Source: Agarivorans sp050870875
GTDB lineage: Bacteria > Pseudomonadota > Gammaproteobacteria > Enterobacterales > Celerinatantimonadaceae
DNA length: 64,000 bases
Direction: 5' to 3'
Assembly: GCF_050870875.2 (NCBI RefSeq)
Contig: NZ_CP194041.2
Span: 1,240,001 to 1,304,000, forward strand
This document shows, in pieces, positions 1-9,097 of this stretch (its first letter is position 1; each line of letters opens with the position of its first letter). Position numbers and translations under genes: made by a program. Under the pieces are notes generated by a model, which saw nothing but the letters and a program-made list of their open reading frames with translations, did not search any database and was not told the DNA's origin.

Positions 1-770
1 AGATCCCTGATGGTGAGTCAGTTCCGTTTCGTGCGGGTGGTTATATTCAAATTGAAGCGCCGGCCCACCATGTAAAATATTCAGATTTTGATATTGAAGA
101 GCAGTATCGTGGCGATTGGGAACACTTTGGCTTCTTTAATTTAGAATCAAAAGTAGATGACGAGACCATTCGAGCTTACTCAATGGCCAACTACCCAGAG
201 GAAGAAGGTATTATTATGTTGAACGTGCGGATTGCAACGCCGCCGCCAAACAACATGAGCCTACCTTGTGGTAAAATGTCGTCGTTTATCTTTAACTTAA
301 AAGCGGGTGATAAAGTCACAATTTCTGGGCCATTTGGTGAGTTCTTTGCCAAAGATACCGAAGCAGAAATGGTGTTTATTGGCGGTGGTGCAGGTATGGC
401 GCCAATGCGTTCGCATATCTTCGATCAGCTTAAGCGTCTTAGCTCTAAGCGTAAGATTAGCTTCTGGTACGGGGCTCGTTCTCGTCGAGAGATTTTCTAT
501 GAAGAAGATTTTGATATGCTAGCTCGCGAGAATGAAAACTTCGAGTGGCATGTAGCCTTGTCTGACCCACAACCGGGAGATGACTGGGAAGGTAAAACTG
601 GCTTTATTCATAATGTCTTGTTTGAAAACTATCTACGAGACCACGATGCGCCTGAAGACTGCGAATACTATATGTGTGGTCCTCCGGTGATGAATGCTGC
701 GGTGATTAACATGCTTAAAGAGCTCGGTGTTGAAGATGAAAACATTCTACTTGATGACTTTGGTGGTTAA
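1..770 (+). CDS. nqrF: Na+-translocating NADH:quinone reductase subunit F, C-terminal part
   Basis: NqrF is the NADH-oxidising flavoprotein of the sodium-pumping NQR complex. It passes electrons from NADH through FAD and a 2Fe-2S centre to the membrane subunits. The frame is open from base 3, so the start, the N-terminal membrane helix and the ferredoxin domain lie left of the window; 255 residues remain of the family's roughly 407. What is visible is the FAD-binding RAYSMANYPEE motif, the nucleotide-binding GGGAGMAPMRSH motif, the CGPPVMNAAV motif and the conserved acidic-aromatic C-terminus DDFGG. The apbE gene follows immediately, as in other nqr operons. Only the partial state is uncertain, not the identity. 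Confidence 0.96.
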   Translation, partial: IPDGESVPFRAGGYIQIEAPAHHVKYSDFDIEEQYRGDWEHFGFFNLESKVDDETIRAYSMANYPEEEGIIMLNVRIATPPPNNMSLPCGKMSSFIFNLKAGDKVTISGPFGEFFAKDTEAEMVFIGGGAGMAPMRSHIFDQLKRLSSKRKISFWYGARSRREIFYEEDFDMLARENENFEWHVALSDPQPGDDWEGKTGFIHNVLFENYLRDHDAPEDCEYYMCGPPVMNAAVINMLKELGVEDENILLDDFGG

Positions 771-779
771 TTGGTGAGA

Positions 780-1799
780 ATGATTAAGTTTTGGCTAGCC
801 CTTATTGGGCTAGCTTTTTTCGTTAGTGGCTGTAGTGAGCAAAACAATTTGTATACCTTACAAATTGAGGGGCGCACTATGGGAACTTACTATCAAATTA
901 AAGTGGTTGAACCTCGAGATCAGTTACCGAAAGGCGCAGCGTTACAGCAAAAAATTGATAAGTTGCTACGCCAAGTTAATCTAGAAATGTCAACCTATTT
1001 ACCGAACTCTGAATTGTCTTTGTTTAATCAATTTCAAAGTGGAGAACCGAAACACATTTCGGCAAATTTAGCTAAAGTGATGGCAGCGTCATTACAGATC
1101 TCAGAACAGTCAGCTGGCGCTTTCGATGTCACGGTGGGTCCTTTGGTTAATTTATGGGGCTTTGGTCCAGAAGGTCGTCCCAACAAACGTCCCGATGAGC
1201 AAGCGCTGAAACAAGCCAGAGAGCGCATTGGTTATCATCACCTTGCTTTAAATGGCCAATTACTGAGTAAAGATTTAGCGAGTTTATACGTCGACCTTTC
1301 CGCGATTGCTAAAGGCCATGGTGTTGACCGTGTTGCTGAATTGATCGAGAGTGAAGGCTTTCATAATTTCATGGTGGATATTGGTGGTGAGCTACGCTTA
1401 AAGGGTCATAATGACAAGGCTCTGAGCTGGCGGATCGCGGTAGAAAAACCAGTGGTAGAGCAACGCGCAGTACAAAAAATTATAGCGCCCGGAGATAACG
1501 GTGTTGCAACCTCGGGTGATTATCGTAATTACTTTGAGCAAGATGGTATTCGTTACTCGCATACCATTAATCCTAAAACGGGTCAGCCGATTGCCAATCA
1601 TATTGTATCGGTCACAGTGATCGCTGCTACCAGTATGATGGCAGACGGCTACGCGACGGCGCTTACGGTTATGGGGGTGGATCAAGCCTTAGCTTTTGCC
1701 GAAAAGCATCAATTGGCGATTTATATTATCGATAAGCAAGGGGATGAGTTTGTTGAACACCTTAGTTCAGCTTTTATTCCCTTTATCATCCAACAATAA
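780..1799 (+). CDS. apbE: FAD:protein FMN transferase (flavin-attaching lipoprotein)
   Basis: ApbE attaches FMN covalently to threonine residues of NqrB and NqrC, using FAD as donor, on the periplasmic side of the inner membrane. The N-terminus is a lipoprotein signal ending in a VSGC lipobox. Family motifs follow in order: GRTMGTYYQIKV, DVTVGPLVNLWGFG, DLSAIAKGHGVD, GVATSGDYRNYF, SHTINPKTGQP and the Mg-binding ADGYATALTVMG near the C-terminus. The frame is also open from a TTG (771) and a GTG (774) directly after the nqrF stop. I prefer ATG 780 because it starts the signal peptide, but no strong Shine-Dalgarno decides between them. It lies between nqrF and nqrM, so translation is probably coupled to nqrF. 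Confidence 0.94.
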   Translation: MIKFWLALIGLAFFVSGCSEQNNLYTLQIEGRTMGTYYQIKVVEPRDQLPKGAALQQKIDKLLRQVNLEMSTYLPNSELSLFNQFQSGEPKHISANLAKVMAASLQISEQSAGAFDVTVGPLVNLWGFGPEGRPNKRPDEQALKQARERIGYHHLALNGQLLSKDLASLYVDLSAIAKGHGVDRVAELIESEGFHNFMVDIGGELRLKGHNDKALSWRIAVEKPVVEQRAVQKIIAPGDNGVATSGDYRNYFEQDGIRYSHTINPKTGQPIANHIVSVTVIAATSMMADGYATALTVMGVDQALAFAEKHQLAIYIIDKQGDEFVEHLSSAFIPFIIQQ

Positions 1800-1818
1800 A
1801 CGAAGGAGTACTGTCGGA

Positions 1819-2055
1819 ATGGCTTATTTTCTTGTGACATTTGTGTTTTTTGTTGTGGTGATTACCGCGATGGCTGTGGGCTATATTTTTCAGAAGAAAA
1901 CCATTAGCGGGAGTTGCGGTGGTATCGCATCGCTTGGAATTGAAAAGGTTTGTGATTGTCCTGAGCCTTGCGATAAACGAAAAGCCAAGATGGCTTTAGT
2001 CGAACAGAAACAAAAAGCGCGCCAAGCGATGTTAGATGAACATCGGATTATTTAA
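1819..2055 (+). CDS. nqrM: NQR assembly factor NqrM
   Basis: A 78-residue inner-membrane protein of the NqrM (DUF539) family, needed for maturation of the sodium-pumping NQR, apparently to deliver iron to the NqrD/NqrE cysteines. It has one N-terminal membrane helix (about residues 3-24) and then a short cysteine-rich tail with the four family cysteines at positions 33, 45, 47 and 51 (pattern C-x11-C-x-C-x3-C). ATG 1819 is preceded by GAAGGAG ten bases upstream. The same frame is open farther upstream inside apbE, but that extension is not part of the family. It is the last gene of the nqr operon and is followed by a clear terminator. Confidence 0.93.
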   Translation: MAYFLVTFVFFVVVITAMAVGYIFQKKTISGSCGGIASLGIEKVCDCPEPCDKRKAKMALVEQKQKARQAMLDEHRII

Positions 2056-2083
2056 AGCGCGTGCTAGGCATGATGCGATATTT

Positions 2084-2110
2084 AAAACAGCGCTTTACAG
2101 CGCTGTTTTT
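2084..2110 (+). terminator. Rho-independent terminator of the nqr operon
   Basis: Arms AAAACAGCGC and GCGCTGTTTT pair perfectly around a six-base loop and run into a T tract. It sits 29 bases after nqrM and just before the convergent ggt stop. The A-rich 5' flank means it could also terminate ggt from the other strand. Confidence 0.88.
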
Positions 2111-2122
2111 GTTTATGTATTT

Positions 2123-3859
2123 TTAGTCCCCTTTTGCGATACCTTCACGGCGAGGATCGGCTGCGCCAACCAACCTATCTGGGTAAATCCTGATCCCTTG
2201 TAGACCCGAGGTCATGGCTTTTATTTTGGTTTGGTAACCTAAGGCTTCTAATGCCGCTTGTTTATCCACCGCAGCGCTATTGGCTTCCAATTCATATACG
2301 CCGAAACGGTTGTTGATGTGCGCTTGCTCAATGGCTTGCTGTAAGCTCATGCCCCAGTTTAAATGACTCACTAAGGTTTGAGCTACGTAACCAATAATAC
2401 TGCTGCCGCCGGGCGAGCCGATAGCCACGATCGGCTGGTTGTTTTGCAGTACGATAGTTGGAGACATCGATGAACGTGGGCGTTTATTGGCTTCAACTCG
2501 ATTGGCCACTGCTTGGCCATCTTTTTCGGCAATAAAAGAAAAGTCAGTGAGTTGGTTGTTTAATAGGAAGCCATTAACGAACAGCCGTGAGCCAAAGGCA
2601 TTTTCGATGCTAGTGGTCATCGATAATACATTACCTTCACGATCGACGATACTGATATGGCTGGTGGAGGGAAGTTCGATACTGAAGTTTGATGCTTGGG
2701 CGGATAAAGCTGCCACATCTCCAGCAGACACGCTGCTAAGGGCCTTATCACCTTTTAATAATTGAGCGCGTTTCGCCAAATATTGGGGGGCGAGTAGGGC
2801 GGTACTTGGTACGCTTACAAAGTCACTATCGGCAAGGTATTTCGCTCTGTCGGCAAAGGCGAGTCTTGAAGCATCGCCGAGGATCCGCCAGCTTTGAATA
2901 TTATTGGGGCCCCATTTATCAAGTGGGTAGTGAGCGGAAATTCCAAGGATTTGACCGACGGTGCTTGCGCCAGAACTTGGTGGCCCCATGCCGCAGACCG
3001 AATATTGTAGGTAAGGGCTACATAAAGCGGGGCGTTGTTTGACTTGATAAGCGGCTAAGTCGCTTTCACTGAGCAGCCCCGGATTAGCTGCTGCCTGTTG
3101 TACCGCTGCGACCATTGCTTTTGCGGTTACGCCTTGATAGAAGCCTTTCGCCCCTTGTTTGGCGATTAAATTTAAGGTCGAGGCATAGGCTGGATTTTTG
3201 AGTAGGTGGCCGACCGCTAAGGGTTTACCTTGGGCATCATAAAAGTAGTTTCGAGCACCAGGATAGCGGTCGAGTCGGTGAGTATCACCGGCAATCAGTG
3301 TGGCTAAGCGAGGACTAACTCTAAATCCCTGTTGTGCTAAGCCGATGGCGGGTGAAAATAATTGAGGCCACTCGGTTTTTCCATAGCGTTGATGCAGGGT
3401 TTCAAATAGGGCTACCACCCCCGGCACCCCAACGGATCGCCCCCCCACAACGGCATCATAAAATTTTAATGGCTTGCCATTGTCATCTAAAAATAAGGAA
3501 GGCGAAGCCTTGGCTGGAGCCTTCTCACGAGCATCAAAACTGGTGATTTGTTGCTTTGTAGCATCGTAATACAGTACAAATGCTCCGCCACCAATACCAG
3601 AAGATTGGGGTTCGACTAAACCCAGAACGGTTTGTACTGCAATCATCGCATCTACGGCACTTCCACCCGCTTTTAGTATCTCATAGCCAGCCTCAGCGGC
3701 TAGCGGATTGGCGGCTGAGACCATAAATTTATGGGCGATAAACGCGGTTTTTTGGCTCGAACCGCTGGCAAGTTCGGGGGCGTAAGCATCGCTGCTTTGG
3801 CTCTGAGCCATACAATGAGTCGATATCAATAAAGCGAAGCTCAATAAACGACGAATCAT
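2123..3859 (-). CDS. ggt: Gamma-glutamyltransferase (glutathione hydrolase)
   Basis: Periplasmic Ntn-hydrolase that cleaves or transfers the gamma-glutamyl group of glutathione and related peptides. It is made as a proenzyme that cuts itself into large and small subunits. At 578 residues it has the usual length. A signal peptide covers about residues 1-18. The large subunit carries the substrate-binding DAREKAP arginine. The autocleavage site is the PSTSHISIVD motif, where Thr399 should be the nucleophile, followed by the conserved LLNNQLTDFS, RPRSSMSPTIV and GSPGGSSIIGY motifs. An AAAAGGA ribosome site precedes ATG 3859. It stands alone, convergent with the nqr operon. Confidence 0.93.
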   Translation of the reverse strand: MIRRLLSFALLISTHCMAQSQSSDAYAPELASGSSQKTAFIAHKFMVSAANPLAAEAGYEILKAGGSAVDAMIAVQTVLGLVEPQSSGIGGGAFVLYYDATKQQITSFDAREKAPAKASPSLFLDDNGKPLKFYDAVVGGRSVGVPGVVALFETLHQRYGKTEWPQLFSPAIGLAQQGFRVSPRLATLIAGDTHRLDRYPGARNYFYDAQGKPLAVGHLLKNPAYASTLNLIAKQGAKGFYQGVTAKAMVAAVQQAAANPGLLSESDLAAYQVKQRPALCSPYLQYSVCGMGPPSSGASTVGQILGISAHYPLDKWGPNNIQSWRILGDASRLAFADRAKYLADSDFVSVPSTALLAPQYLAKRAQLLKGDKALSSVSAGDVAALSAQASNFSIELPSTSHISIVDREGNVLSMTTSIENAFGSRLFVNGFLLNNQLTDFSFIAEKDGQAVANRVEANKRPRSSMSPTIVLQNNQPIVAIGSPGGSSIIGYVAQTLVSHLNWGMSLQQAIEQAHINNRFGVYELEANSAAVDKQAALEALGYQTKIKAMTSGLQGIRIYPDRLVGAADPRREGIAKGD

Positions 3860-4478
3860 CTGATTATCCTTTTTCAGTGAGTATTTAAGGGGGTTGACCT
3901 ATTCATGCTGTTGCCGTTGTTTAGTGATTCTTAAACAAAGCAGATCAAATGTTATGTCACCATCGGCATGAATCAGCGGTTAATGTGGGATCAATACTGC
4001 TCTAGAATTCAATTAAATTTATGATTGTTTATTCCTTATTGAGAAGACTAAGCGAAGGGCTCGTTCTCAGGATTGTTTAAATTGAGTAAGAGTAAAGCTT
4101 CAACATTAAAACGCTTCTAGCCAGTTTAACAGTATCGAGTAAGCTTGCCATTGTCTAATCAAGCATTATTGATGAAGGTGTTAACTAGAATTTACATGTT
4201 TTAGTGCTCGGTGACAGATTGAGCGCTGTTTGTGAGGGGCGATTGGCTTGAATATTGGTGATGCTGATCAGTTACCAAACAAAGTTAAAAAGTTGCTATC
4301 GCTACAGGGAGGAAGCGATAGCAGAAGGCAAATCAGTTTAAGTAGGATGTTATTCCAACTCGATTAAGTTTGGCTCTATGTTTGCGGGTGAAAGTTATGA
4401 GCTGCAAATCAAGATCTTCGCTGCGCGAATACAAGAGCACTTATTTATTGTGATTGGTATTATTTTAAAGTTAGATGC
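3860..4478. other. Gene-free stretch between ggt and the dioxygenase gene
   Basis: About 620 bases with no convincing reading frame on either strand. The one clear structure is an inverted repeat at 4294-4323: TGCTATCGCT and AGCGATAGCA are perfect 10-base arms around a 10-base loop. It has no T tract, so it does not look like an ordinary terminator. I see nothing else I can name. Confidence 0.5.
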
Positions 4479-5273
4479 TTAGCTAAAGGCGTAAGCATCC
4501 AAGGCCAAAATTTCAAGTTCGACGTCTTGATGGATCTGGTGAACTTTATCGCCTTCGTTCCAAGCCCCCAAAATCGAGAGCAGCGGGACAAAGTGTTCAA
4601 CGCTTGGATGATTAAAGCGACTAAAAGGTGCCTGATTTTGATAATCCAACAAAGCTGGGATATCTTTCGCTAACAGTTTCTCTTTTACCCATTGAGTAAA
4701 CGCCGTCACTTTTTCAACCCGCTGTGGATCAGGAATACTAGCAAACACTTCTCGCAGGTTGTGGCTAATCCCTCCAGAGCCAAGCAGTAAAATATTTTGC
4801 TCAGATAAGTAGCTTAAGGCTTGACCTAGCTGGTAGTTATGCTGACTACTTAAGCGACTGTTGATAGAGATTTGTAGCACTGGAATATCCGCTTGCGGGT
4901 AGATTAAACGCAGCGGGATCCATACGCCATGATCCCAGCCCTGCTGTTCGTCCAGTATTGGCTGATACCCCTGACTTTGTAAGCGCTCTGCGACTTGTTT
5001 TGCCAAGTCTGGCGCACCCGGCGCCGGATATTGCAGTTGATAAAGTTGCTCGGGAAAACCATAGAAATCGTGAATGGTTTTTGGTTTTGTTGCACTGTTA
5101 ATGATGATATCTGCAGTAGCATCAAAGTGAGCAGAAAAAACCACAATAGCATCCGGTTTGTGTAATTGCCGACCCAAGTTTTTGAGAAAAGCGCTAGTTG
5201 CGCTATTCTCAATGCCCATCATCGGTGAGCCATGGGAAATAAACAGAGCTGGCTGTTTGCTGACCTGATTCAT
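4479..5273 (-). CDS. ygiD: LigB-type extradiol dioxygenase (4,5-DOPA dioxygenase family, YgiD-like)
   Basis: A 264-residue member of the LigB/DODA family, which opens catechol rings with a non-haem metal bound by histidines. Conserved blocks are FISHGSPMMG near the N-terminus, FSAHFDA, HDFYGFP, YPAPG, GWDHGVWIPL with a metal or catalytic histidine, GSGGISHNLREV and FNHPSVEHFVPLL. Its start codon overlaps the stop of the upstream quinone reductase gene by four bases (ATGA-type), so the two are translationally coupled. Pairing with DoxX and a glutathionyl-hydroquinone reductase suggests a role with catechols or quinones. The natural substrate cannot be read from sequence; E. coli YgiD acts on L-DOPA in vitro. 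Confidence 0.86.
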   Translation of the reverse strand: MNQVSKQPALFISHGSPMMGIENSATSAFLKNLGRQLHKPDAIVVFSAHFDATADIIINSATKPKTIHDFYGFPEQLYQLQYPAPGAPDLAKQVAERLQSQGYQPILDEQQGWDHGVWIPLRLIYPQADIPVLQISINSRLSSQHNYQLGQALSYLSEQNILLLGSGGISHNLREVFASIPDPQRVEKVTAFTQWVKEKLLAKDIPALLDYQNQAPFSRFNHPSVEHFVPLLSILGAWNEGDKVHQIHQDVELEILALDAYAFS

Positions 5274-6220
5274 GCAATATTCTCCGGACCCTTAGGCACG
5301 ATACCTGCTGAGTTGAGTGCTTTTAGTGAATAATAGCCTTGTTTAATATGTTCAATATTAACTGTATTTCTAATGCCCTCAAGCGCCAAAATTCGCTGCA
5401 CATATTTGGATAAATAGGGCATTTGGGCAATCAGATTTCGATTACATTTGAATAAACCATAATAGGCAGCATCAAAACGGATCAAGGTTACAAAGCTTCT
5501 GATGTCGGTTTCGGTGAGTTGTTCACCGAATAAAAATGAACGACCATCTGCTAATTTGGCTTCTAGTTTATCTAAAGTGTTAAACACGCCTTGGTAAGCT
5601 TCTTCGTACGCAAACTGCGAGCTGGCGAAGCCCGCTTTATACACGCCATTATTGAGCAGGTGATAAATCTCTTCGTTCAGTGTATCAATCTGCTCGGCCA
5701 GCTCAGCAGGATATAAATCCAATTTTGAGCCGGTGAGGTGATCAAAGGCACTGTTTAACATGCGAATGATGTCTGCGGATTCATTGTTTACAATCACATT
5801 ATTGTGTTTATCCCACAGTACCGGAACCGTCGCTCTGCCGGTGAATTTAGGATCGGCGTGAGTGTACAGCTGGTGAGCAAATTGATAGCCATTTAAATGG
5901 TCGGCAGTCGCATCGGCATAACCATCAAATTGCCAGCCTTGATCGGTCATCACCGGATTGACGATGCTAATCGAAATATAGTCTTGAAGTTGTTTGAGTT
6001 CCCGAAGCATCAAGGTTCTGGAAGCCCAAGGACAGATATACGCAACATATAGATGGTAACGACCTTTCTCTGCTTTAAAGCCGGCATCACCTGTGGGGCC
6101 AGCGGCGCCATCTTTGGTGATCCAATGCCTAAAGCTAGAGGTTTGGCGTACAAAGCGCCCTTGCTCATCTTTTGCCTGTACTGGTTGCCAGTTTTCTGTC
6201 CAAACGCCTTCGACTAACAT
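5270..6220 (-). CDS. yqjG: Glutathionyl-hydroquinone reductase (Xi-class GST, YqjG-like)
   Basis: Reduces glutathionyl-hydroquinones to free hydroquinones and is cytoplasmic. The thioredoxin-fold N-terminal half carries the catalytic cysteine at residue 63 in YICPWASRT, the same position as in E. coli YqjG. It is followed by the cis-proline glutathione-site segment TVPVLWDK and NNESADIIRML, then an all-helical C-terminal domain. I start at ATG 6220, which has GAGGA seven bases upstream. An in-frame TTG two codons earlier is possible but poorer. It is the middle gene of the DoxX-YqjG-dioxygenase operon, 32 bases after doxX and overlapping the dioxygenase start. Confidence 0.92.
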   Translation of the reverse strand: MLVEGVWTENWQPVQAKDEQGRFVRQTSSFRHWITKDGAAGPTGDAGFKAEKGRYHLYVAYICPWASRTLMLRELKQLQDYISISIVNPVMTDQGWQFDGYADATADHLNGYQFAHQLYTHADPKFTGRATVPVLWDKHNNVIVNNESADIIRMLNSAFDHLTGSKLDLYPAELAEQIDTLNEEIYHLLNNGVYKAGFASSQFAYEEAYQGVFNTLDKLEAKLADGRSFLFGEQLTETDIRSFVTLIRFDAAYYGLFKCNRNLIAQMPYLSKYVQRILALEGIRNTVNIEHIKQGYYSLKALNSAGIVPKGPENIA

Positions 6221-6252
6221 AATCAAGTCCTCAATATGGGTTAAGTTTAGGG

Positions 6253-6705
6253 TTATTTATTAGCACTAAGCAGCGCATGGATTTTATTGTCTAAAGCAAA
6301 GCGCCCAGCGCCTTGAACAGCTAAAAACAAAGTGACCGCTAACAGGGTTAATGCATACTCATAACCATTTGCGGCTAAAAACAGGCCATTACCAATATGT
6401 ACTGTCATCGCCATCAGCATAGTAAATGCAAGTACCAGGGCAGCAGGGCGGGTTAGTAAGCCAAGTAGTAAAGCAATACCGCCAAAAAACTCGGCGCTGC
6501 CAGCCATTAAAGCCATGAGGTAGCCGGGTGCAAACCCTACGCTTTCCATCCATTGGCCGGTGCCTTCAAGGCCATAACCACCAAACCAGCTAAACAGTTT
6601 TTGCGAGCCGTGGGCAACCAGTATCAAACCTAAAGGTAGGCGCAGAATTAGAGGAGCAAAGCTGGCTTTGCTAGCAACAAGTTTGTTTAAGAGTTGAGTA
6701 TTCAT
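6253..6705 (-). CDS. DoxX family membrane protein
   Basis: A 150-residue protein of the DoxX family with four predicted membrane helices: about 18-38 around LPLGLILVAHGSQKLF, then 57-80, 84-103 and 115-135. The family marker LVAHGSQKLFSWFGG and the G-x-A-LLLGLLTRPAA segment are present. DoxX proteins of this type (YqjF/YphA) occur next to YqjG-type glutathionyl-hydroquinone reductases. The biochemical role is not settled; quinone or thiosulfate redox chemistry has been proposed for relatives. GGACATACC precedes ATG 6705. It is the first gene of a three-gene operon divergent from a LysR regulator. Confidence 0.88.
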   Translation of the reverse strand: MNTQLLNKLVASKASFAPLILRLPLGLILVAHGSQKLFSWFGGYGLEGTGQWMESVGFAPGYLMALMAGSAEFFGGIALLLGLLTRPAALVLAFTMLMAMTVHIGNGLFLAANGYEYALTLLAVTLFLAVQGAGRFALDNKIHALLSANK

Positions 6706-6817
6706 GGTATGTCCTTCACTGGGAATTTAATTAACTAAGTTGTGCTAACTATAATGCTTGGTATTTCATTGATAAATGCTATATTTGTTGAGTGATTATC
6801 AATGTATGGTTGTTAAT

Positions 6818-7720
6818 ATGGATAAGCTACAAACCATGAGAGCCTTTGTGAGTGTGGTAAAGCAGGGCTCATTTGCGAAAGCGGCTGAACACTTAAGTTT
6901 GTCTCCTCAGTTGGTGAGTAAATATGTCTCCCATTTGGAAGACAATCTACAGTCGCGATTACTGAACCGAACTACGCGTAAATTGAGTTTGACCGAGGCC
7001 GGACGTTTTTATTTTGAACGTTGCACTCAGTTATTAATTGACCTTGAGGAGATGGACAATGCGCTTGCCCATGAGCAAGGACAGCCTTCAGGAAAACTTC
7101 GAATTACCGCACCTATGTCCTTTGGCATGCATCACTTACCGAAGTTAGTCGTTGATTATCAGCAGCGCTACCCGCAGGTGGATATCGACTTGCAACTCAG
7201 CGATAAAAAAATCGATATTGTTGAAGATGGCTACGATATCGCATTACGGATTGGTAAATTGCAGAGTTCTTCATTGATCGCTAAAAAAATCACCGATATT
7301 CGAATCGTGGTATGTGCCGCCCCCAAGTACCTGCAGCAATATGGTATCCCCAAAAATTCCCAACAATTAATGGATCATCGTTATCTGAGTTATAGCTATG
7401 CCGATAGCGCAAGTTTATTTGCTAAGTTTGAACAGGTACTGGGTTACAACAAGTTAAACTCGACCTTGATCTCCAATAATGGCGATTTATTGGTAAATGC
7501 GGCGATCCATGGCGGAGGAATTGCTATTCAGCCCTCATTTATCGCTGGTAAAGCTATCAGCCAGGGGGAGTTGCAGGAAATATTACCCGACTATGCCCCC
7601 GATCCACTGGGACTCTATGTGGTTTATGCCCATCGTAAGTTTTTAAGTAGTAAGGTTCGCAGTTTTGTTGATTTCATCAGCGAGTATTATGGAGAGTGTC
7701 CTTATTGGGATGACTATTAA
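6818..7720 (+). CDS. LysR-family transcriptional regulator
   Basis: A winged-helix LysR regulator with the N-terminal DNA-binding domain (residues about 1-60, with SFAKAAEHLSLSPQLVSKYV as the helix-turn-helix) and a C-terminal substrate-binding domain that begins with GKLRITAPMSFG. This matches the subgroup whose members often control adjacent quinone or aldehyde detoxification genes. I start at ATG 6818 because the family begins here. An in-frame ATG at 6776 would add 14 unusual residues. Its divergent orientation from doxX, 112 bases away, makes that operon the likely target. No confident T-N11-A box can be picked in the gap. Confidence 0.88.
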   Translation: MDKLQTMRAFVSVVKQGSFAKAAEHLSLSPQLVSKYVSHLEDNLQSRLLNRTTRKLSLTEAGRFYFERCTQLLIDLEEMDNALAHEQGQPSGKLRITAPMSFGMHHLPKLVVDYQQRYPQVDIDLQLSDKKIDIVEDGYDIALRIGKLQSSSLIAKKITDIRIVVCAAPKYLQQYGIPKNSQQLMDHRYLSYSYADSASLFAKFEQVLGYNKLNSTLISNNGDLLVNAAIHGGGIAIQPSFIAGKAISQGELQEILPDYAPDPLGLYVVYAHRKFLSSKVRSFVDFISEYYGECPYWDDY

Positions 7721-7912
7721 AGGCAGGCCGTGGTTTAAGGCTTGGCGAGGAGCGATAATGCTGGCTGAACAACATTGTGCTCGAAGTACTAAGGGATTTT
7801 TTAGTAAAATCAACACCTAGTCAAATTTATGTCTTGTTCTTCCCAGTTTTTTCGAGACAAGTTTGGGATGATTGAGCGTTCTAACATGGTATTCGCGAAG
7901 AGGAAATAAGCG

Positions 7913-8914
7913 GTGGCCCTAGTAACAATTGAACAACTACACAGTGAATATTTACGCGTTTTATTAGCGCGAGATATGAATCCCGACCGGGCTGAGCAAT
8001 TGGCGACCGGCTTTGTGGATATGGCCAATGAGGGGGTCTACTCGCATGGCATTAATCGCTTCCCGGTGTTTATCTCGCAAGTGGATAAAGGTCAAATCAA
8101 GCTAAATGCAGAGCCGGAATGTGTTGCCAGCATGGGCGCACTGGAGCAGTGGGATTGTCATCTCGGTCCTGGTGTATTGAATGGTCATATTTGTGCTGAT
8201 CGTGCCATGGTACTGGCCAAGCAGTTTGGGATTGGCATGGTGGGTATGCGCAATTCAAATCATTGGATGCGTGGTGGCGCTTACCCTTTGAAGATGGCTC
8301 GTCAGGGCTTTGCTGCGATTGCCGCGACCAACACCGTGGCGATTATGCCGCCTTGGGGAGGGAAAGATTGTCGCATCGGAAATAATCCATTGATCATGGC
8401 GATTGCAGGCGATCCGCCGGTTTTACTCGATTGTGCGATGAGCCAGTTTTCTTATGGTCAAATTCAAAATCATCATCTCGCCGATAAGCCCTTGCCGGTG
8501 GATGGCGGCTTCGATGACGAGGGCAATTTGACCAAAGATCCGCAAGTATTGATGAACAATAAACGGGTGTTGCCGATGGGGTTCTGGAAGGGGTCGTCGA
8601 TGTCTATCGTATTAGATATGATGATCACCGCGATTAGTGGCGGCTTATCGGTACCAGCCTTAACGGAAGATCAAACTGAAGAGTATGGGGTATCGCAATT
8701 CTTGATCGCCATCGATCTGAGTAAAACCATGGAGAGTCATCGTTTTGCTCAAGAGATGCAGCGGATCCGCGATTATGTCATGAGTGCTGAGCCTGCCGAG
8801 GTCGGGCGGCTTAAGATCGGTGGTTCAGAGATTCAAGCCTATATTGATAAACACCAACAGCAGGGTGGCATCGAAATTCACTCGCAAATTTGGCAGAAAA
8901 TTAAGAACCTGTAA
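7913..8914 (+). CDS. yiaK: 2,3-diketo-L-gulonate reductase (YiaK/DlgD-like Ldh2-family oxidoreductase)
   Basis: A 333-residue member of the Ldh2/YlbC/YiaK family of NAD(P)H-dependent 2-oxoacid reductases, which do not use a Rossmann fold. It matches YiaK throughout: GVYSHGINRFPVFI, the catalytic-histidine block NHWMRGG, TNTVAIMPPWGG, CRIGNNPLIMA, LPVDGGFDDEGNLTKDP and LPMGFWKGSSMSIVLDM. YiaK reduces 2,3-diketo-L-gulonate, an ascorbate breakdown product, to 3-keto-L-gulonate. The start is GTG 7913 with GAGGAA upstream. It stands alone: the rest of the yia/ula pathway is absent from the window, so the physiological substrate is inferred from homology. It converges with a LysR gene. Confidence 0.82.
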   Translation: MALVTIEQLHSEYLRVLLARDMNPDRAEQLATGFVDMANEGVYSHGINRFPVFISQVDKGQIKLNAEPECVASMGALEQWDCHLGPGVLNGHICADRAMVLAKQFGIGMVGMRNSNHWMRGGAYPLKMARQGFAAIAATNTVAIMPPWGGKDCRIGNNPLIMAIAGDPPVLLDCAMSQFSYGQIQNHHLADKPLPVDGGFDDEGNLTKDPQVLMNNKRVLPMGFWKGSSMSIVLDMMITAISGGLSVPALTEDQTEEYGVSQFLIAIDLSKTMESHRFAQEMQRIRDYVMSAEPAEVGRLKIGGSEIQAYIDKHQQQGGIEIHSQIWQKIKNL

Positions 8915-9097
8915 GGCCTTGCAGATTTGTGGTGTGATATCGAGACTTGCGGCGATACAGGTTTTGCTACGCCGTAAGATGGTCAGAGTCATGGCTAAGC
9001 TTGTTGAACCAAGGCTTAGCCATCATTATTTGCCATGGTAGCTACCAGCAATGAGTCAACAGCCCCCGACGATTCATACTGGTCTCGCAAAGCCAGA

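Noticed and set aside
1398..1685. Minus-strand frame of 95 residues inside apbE
   Set aside because: It lies wholly within a well-conserved gene, has no family features and is a shadow frame.
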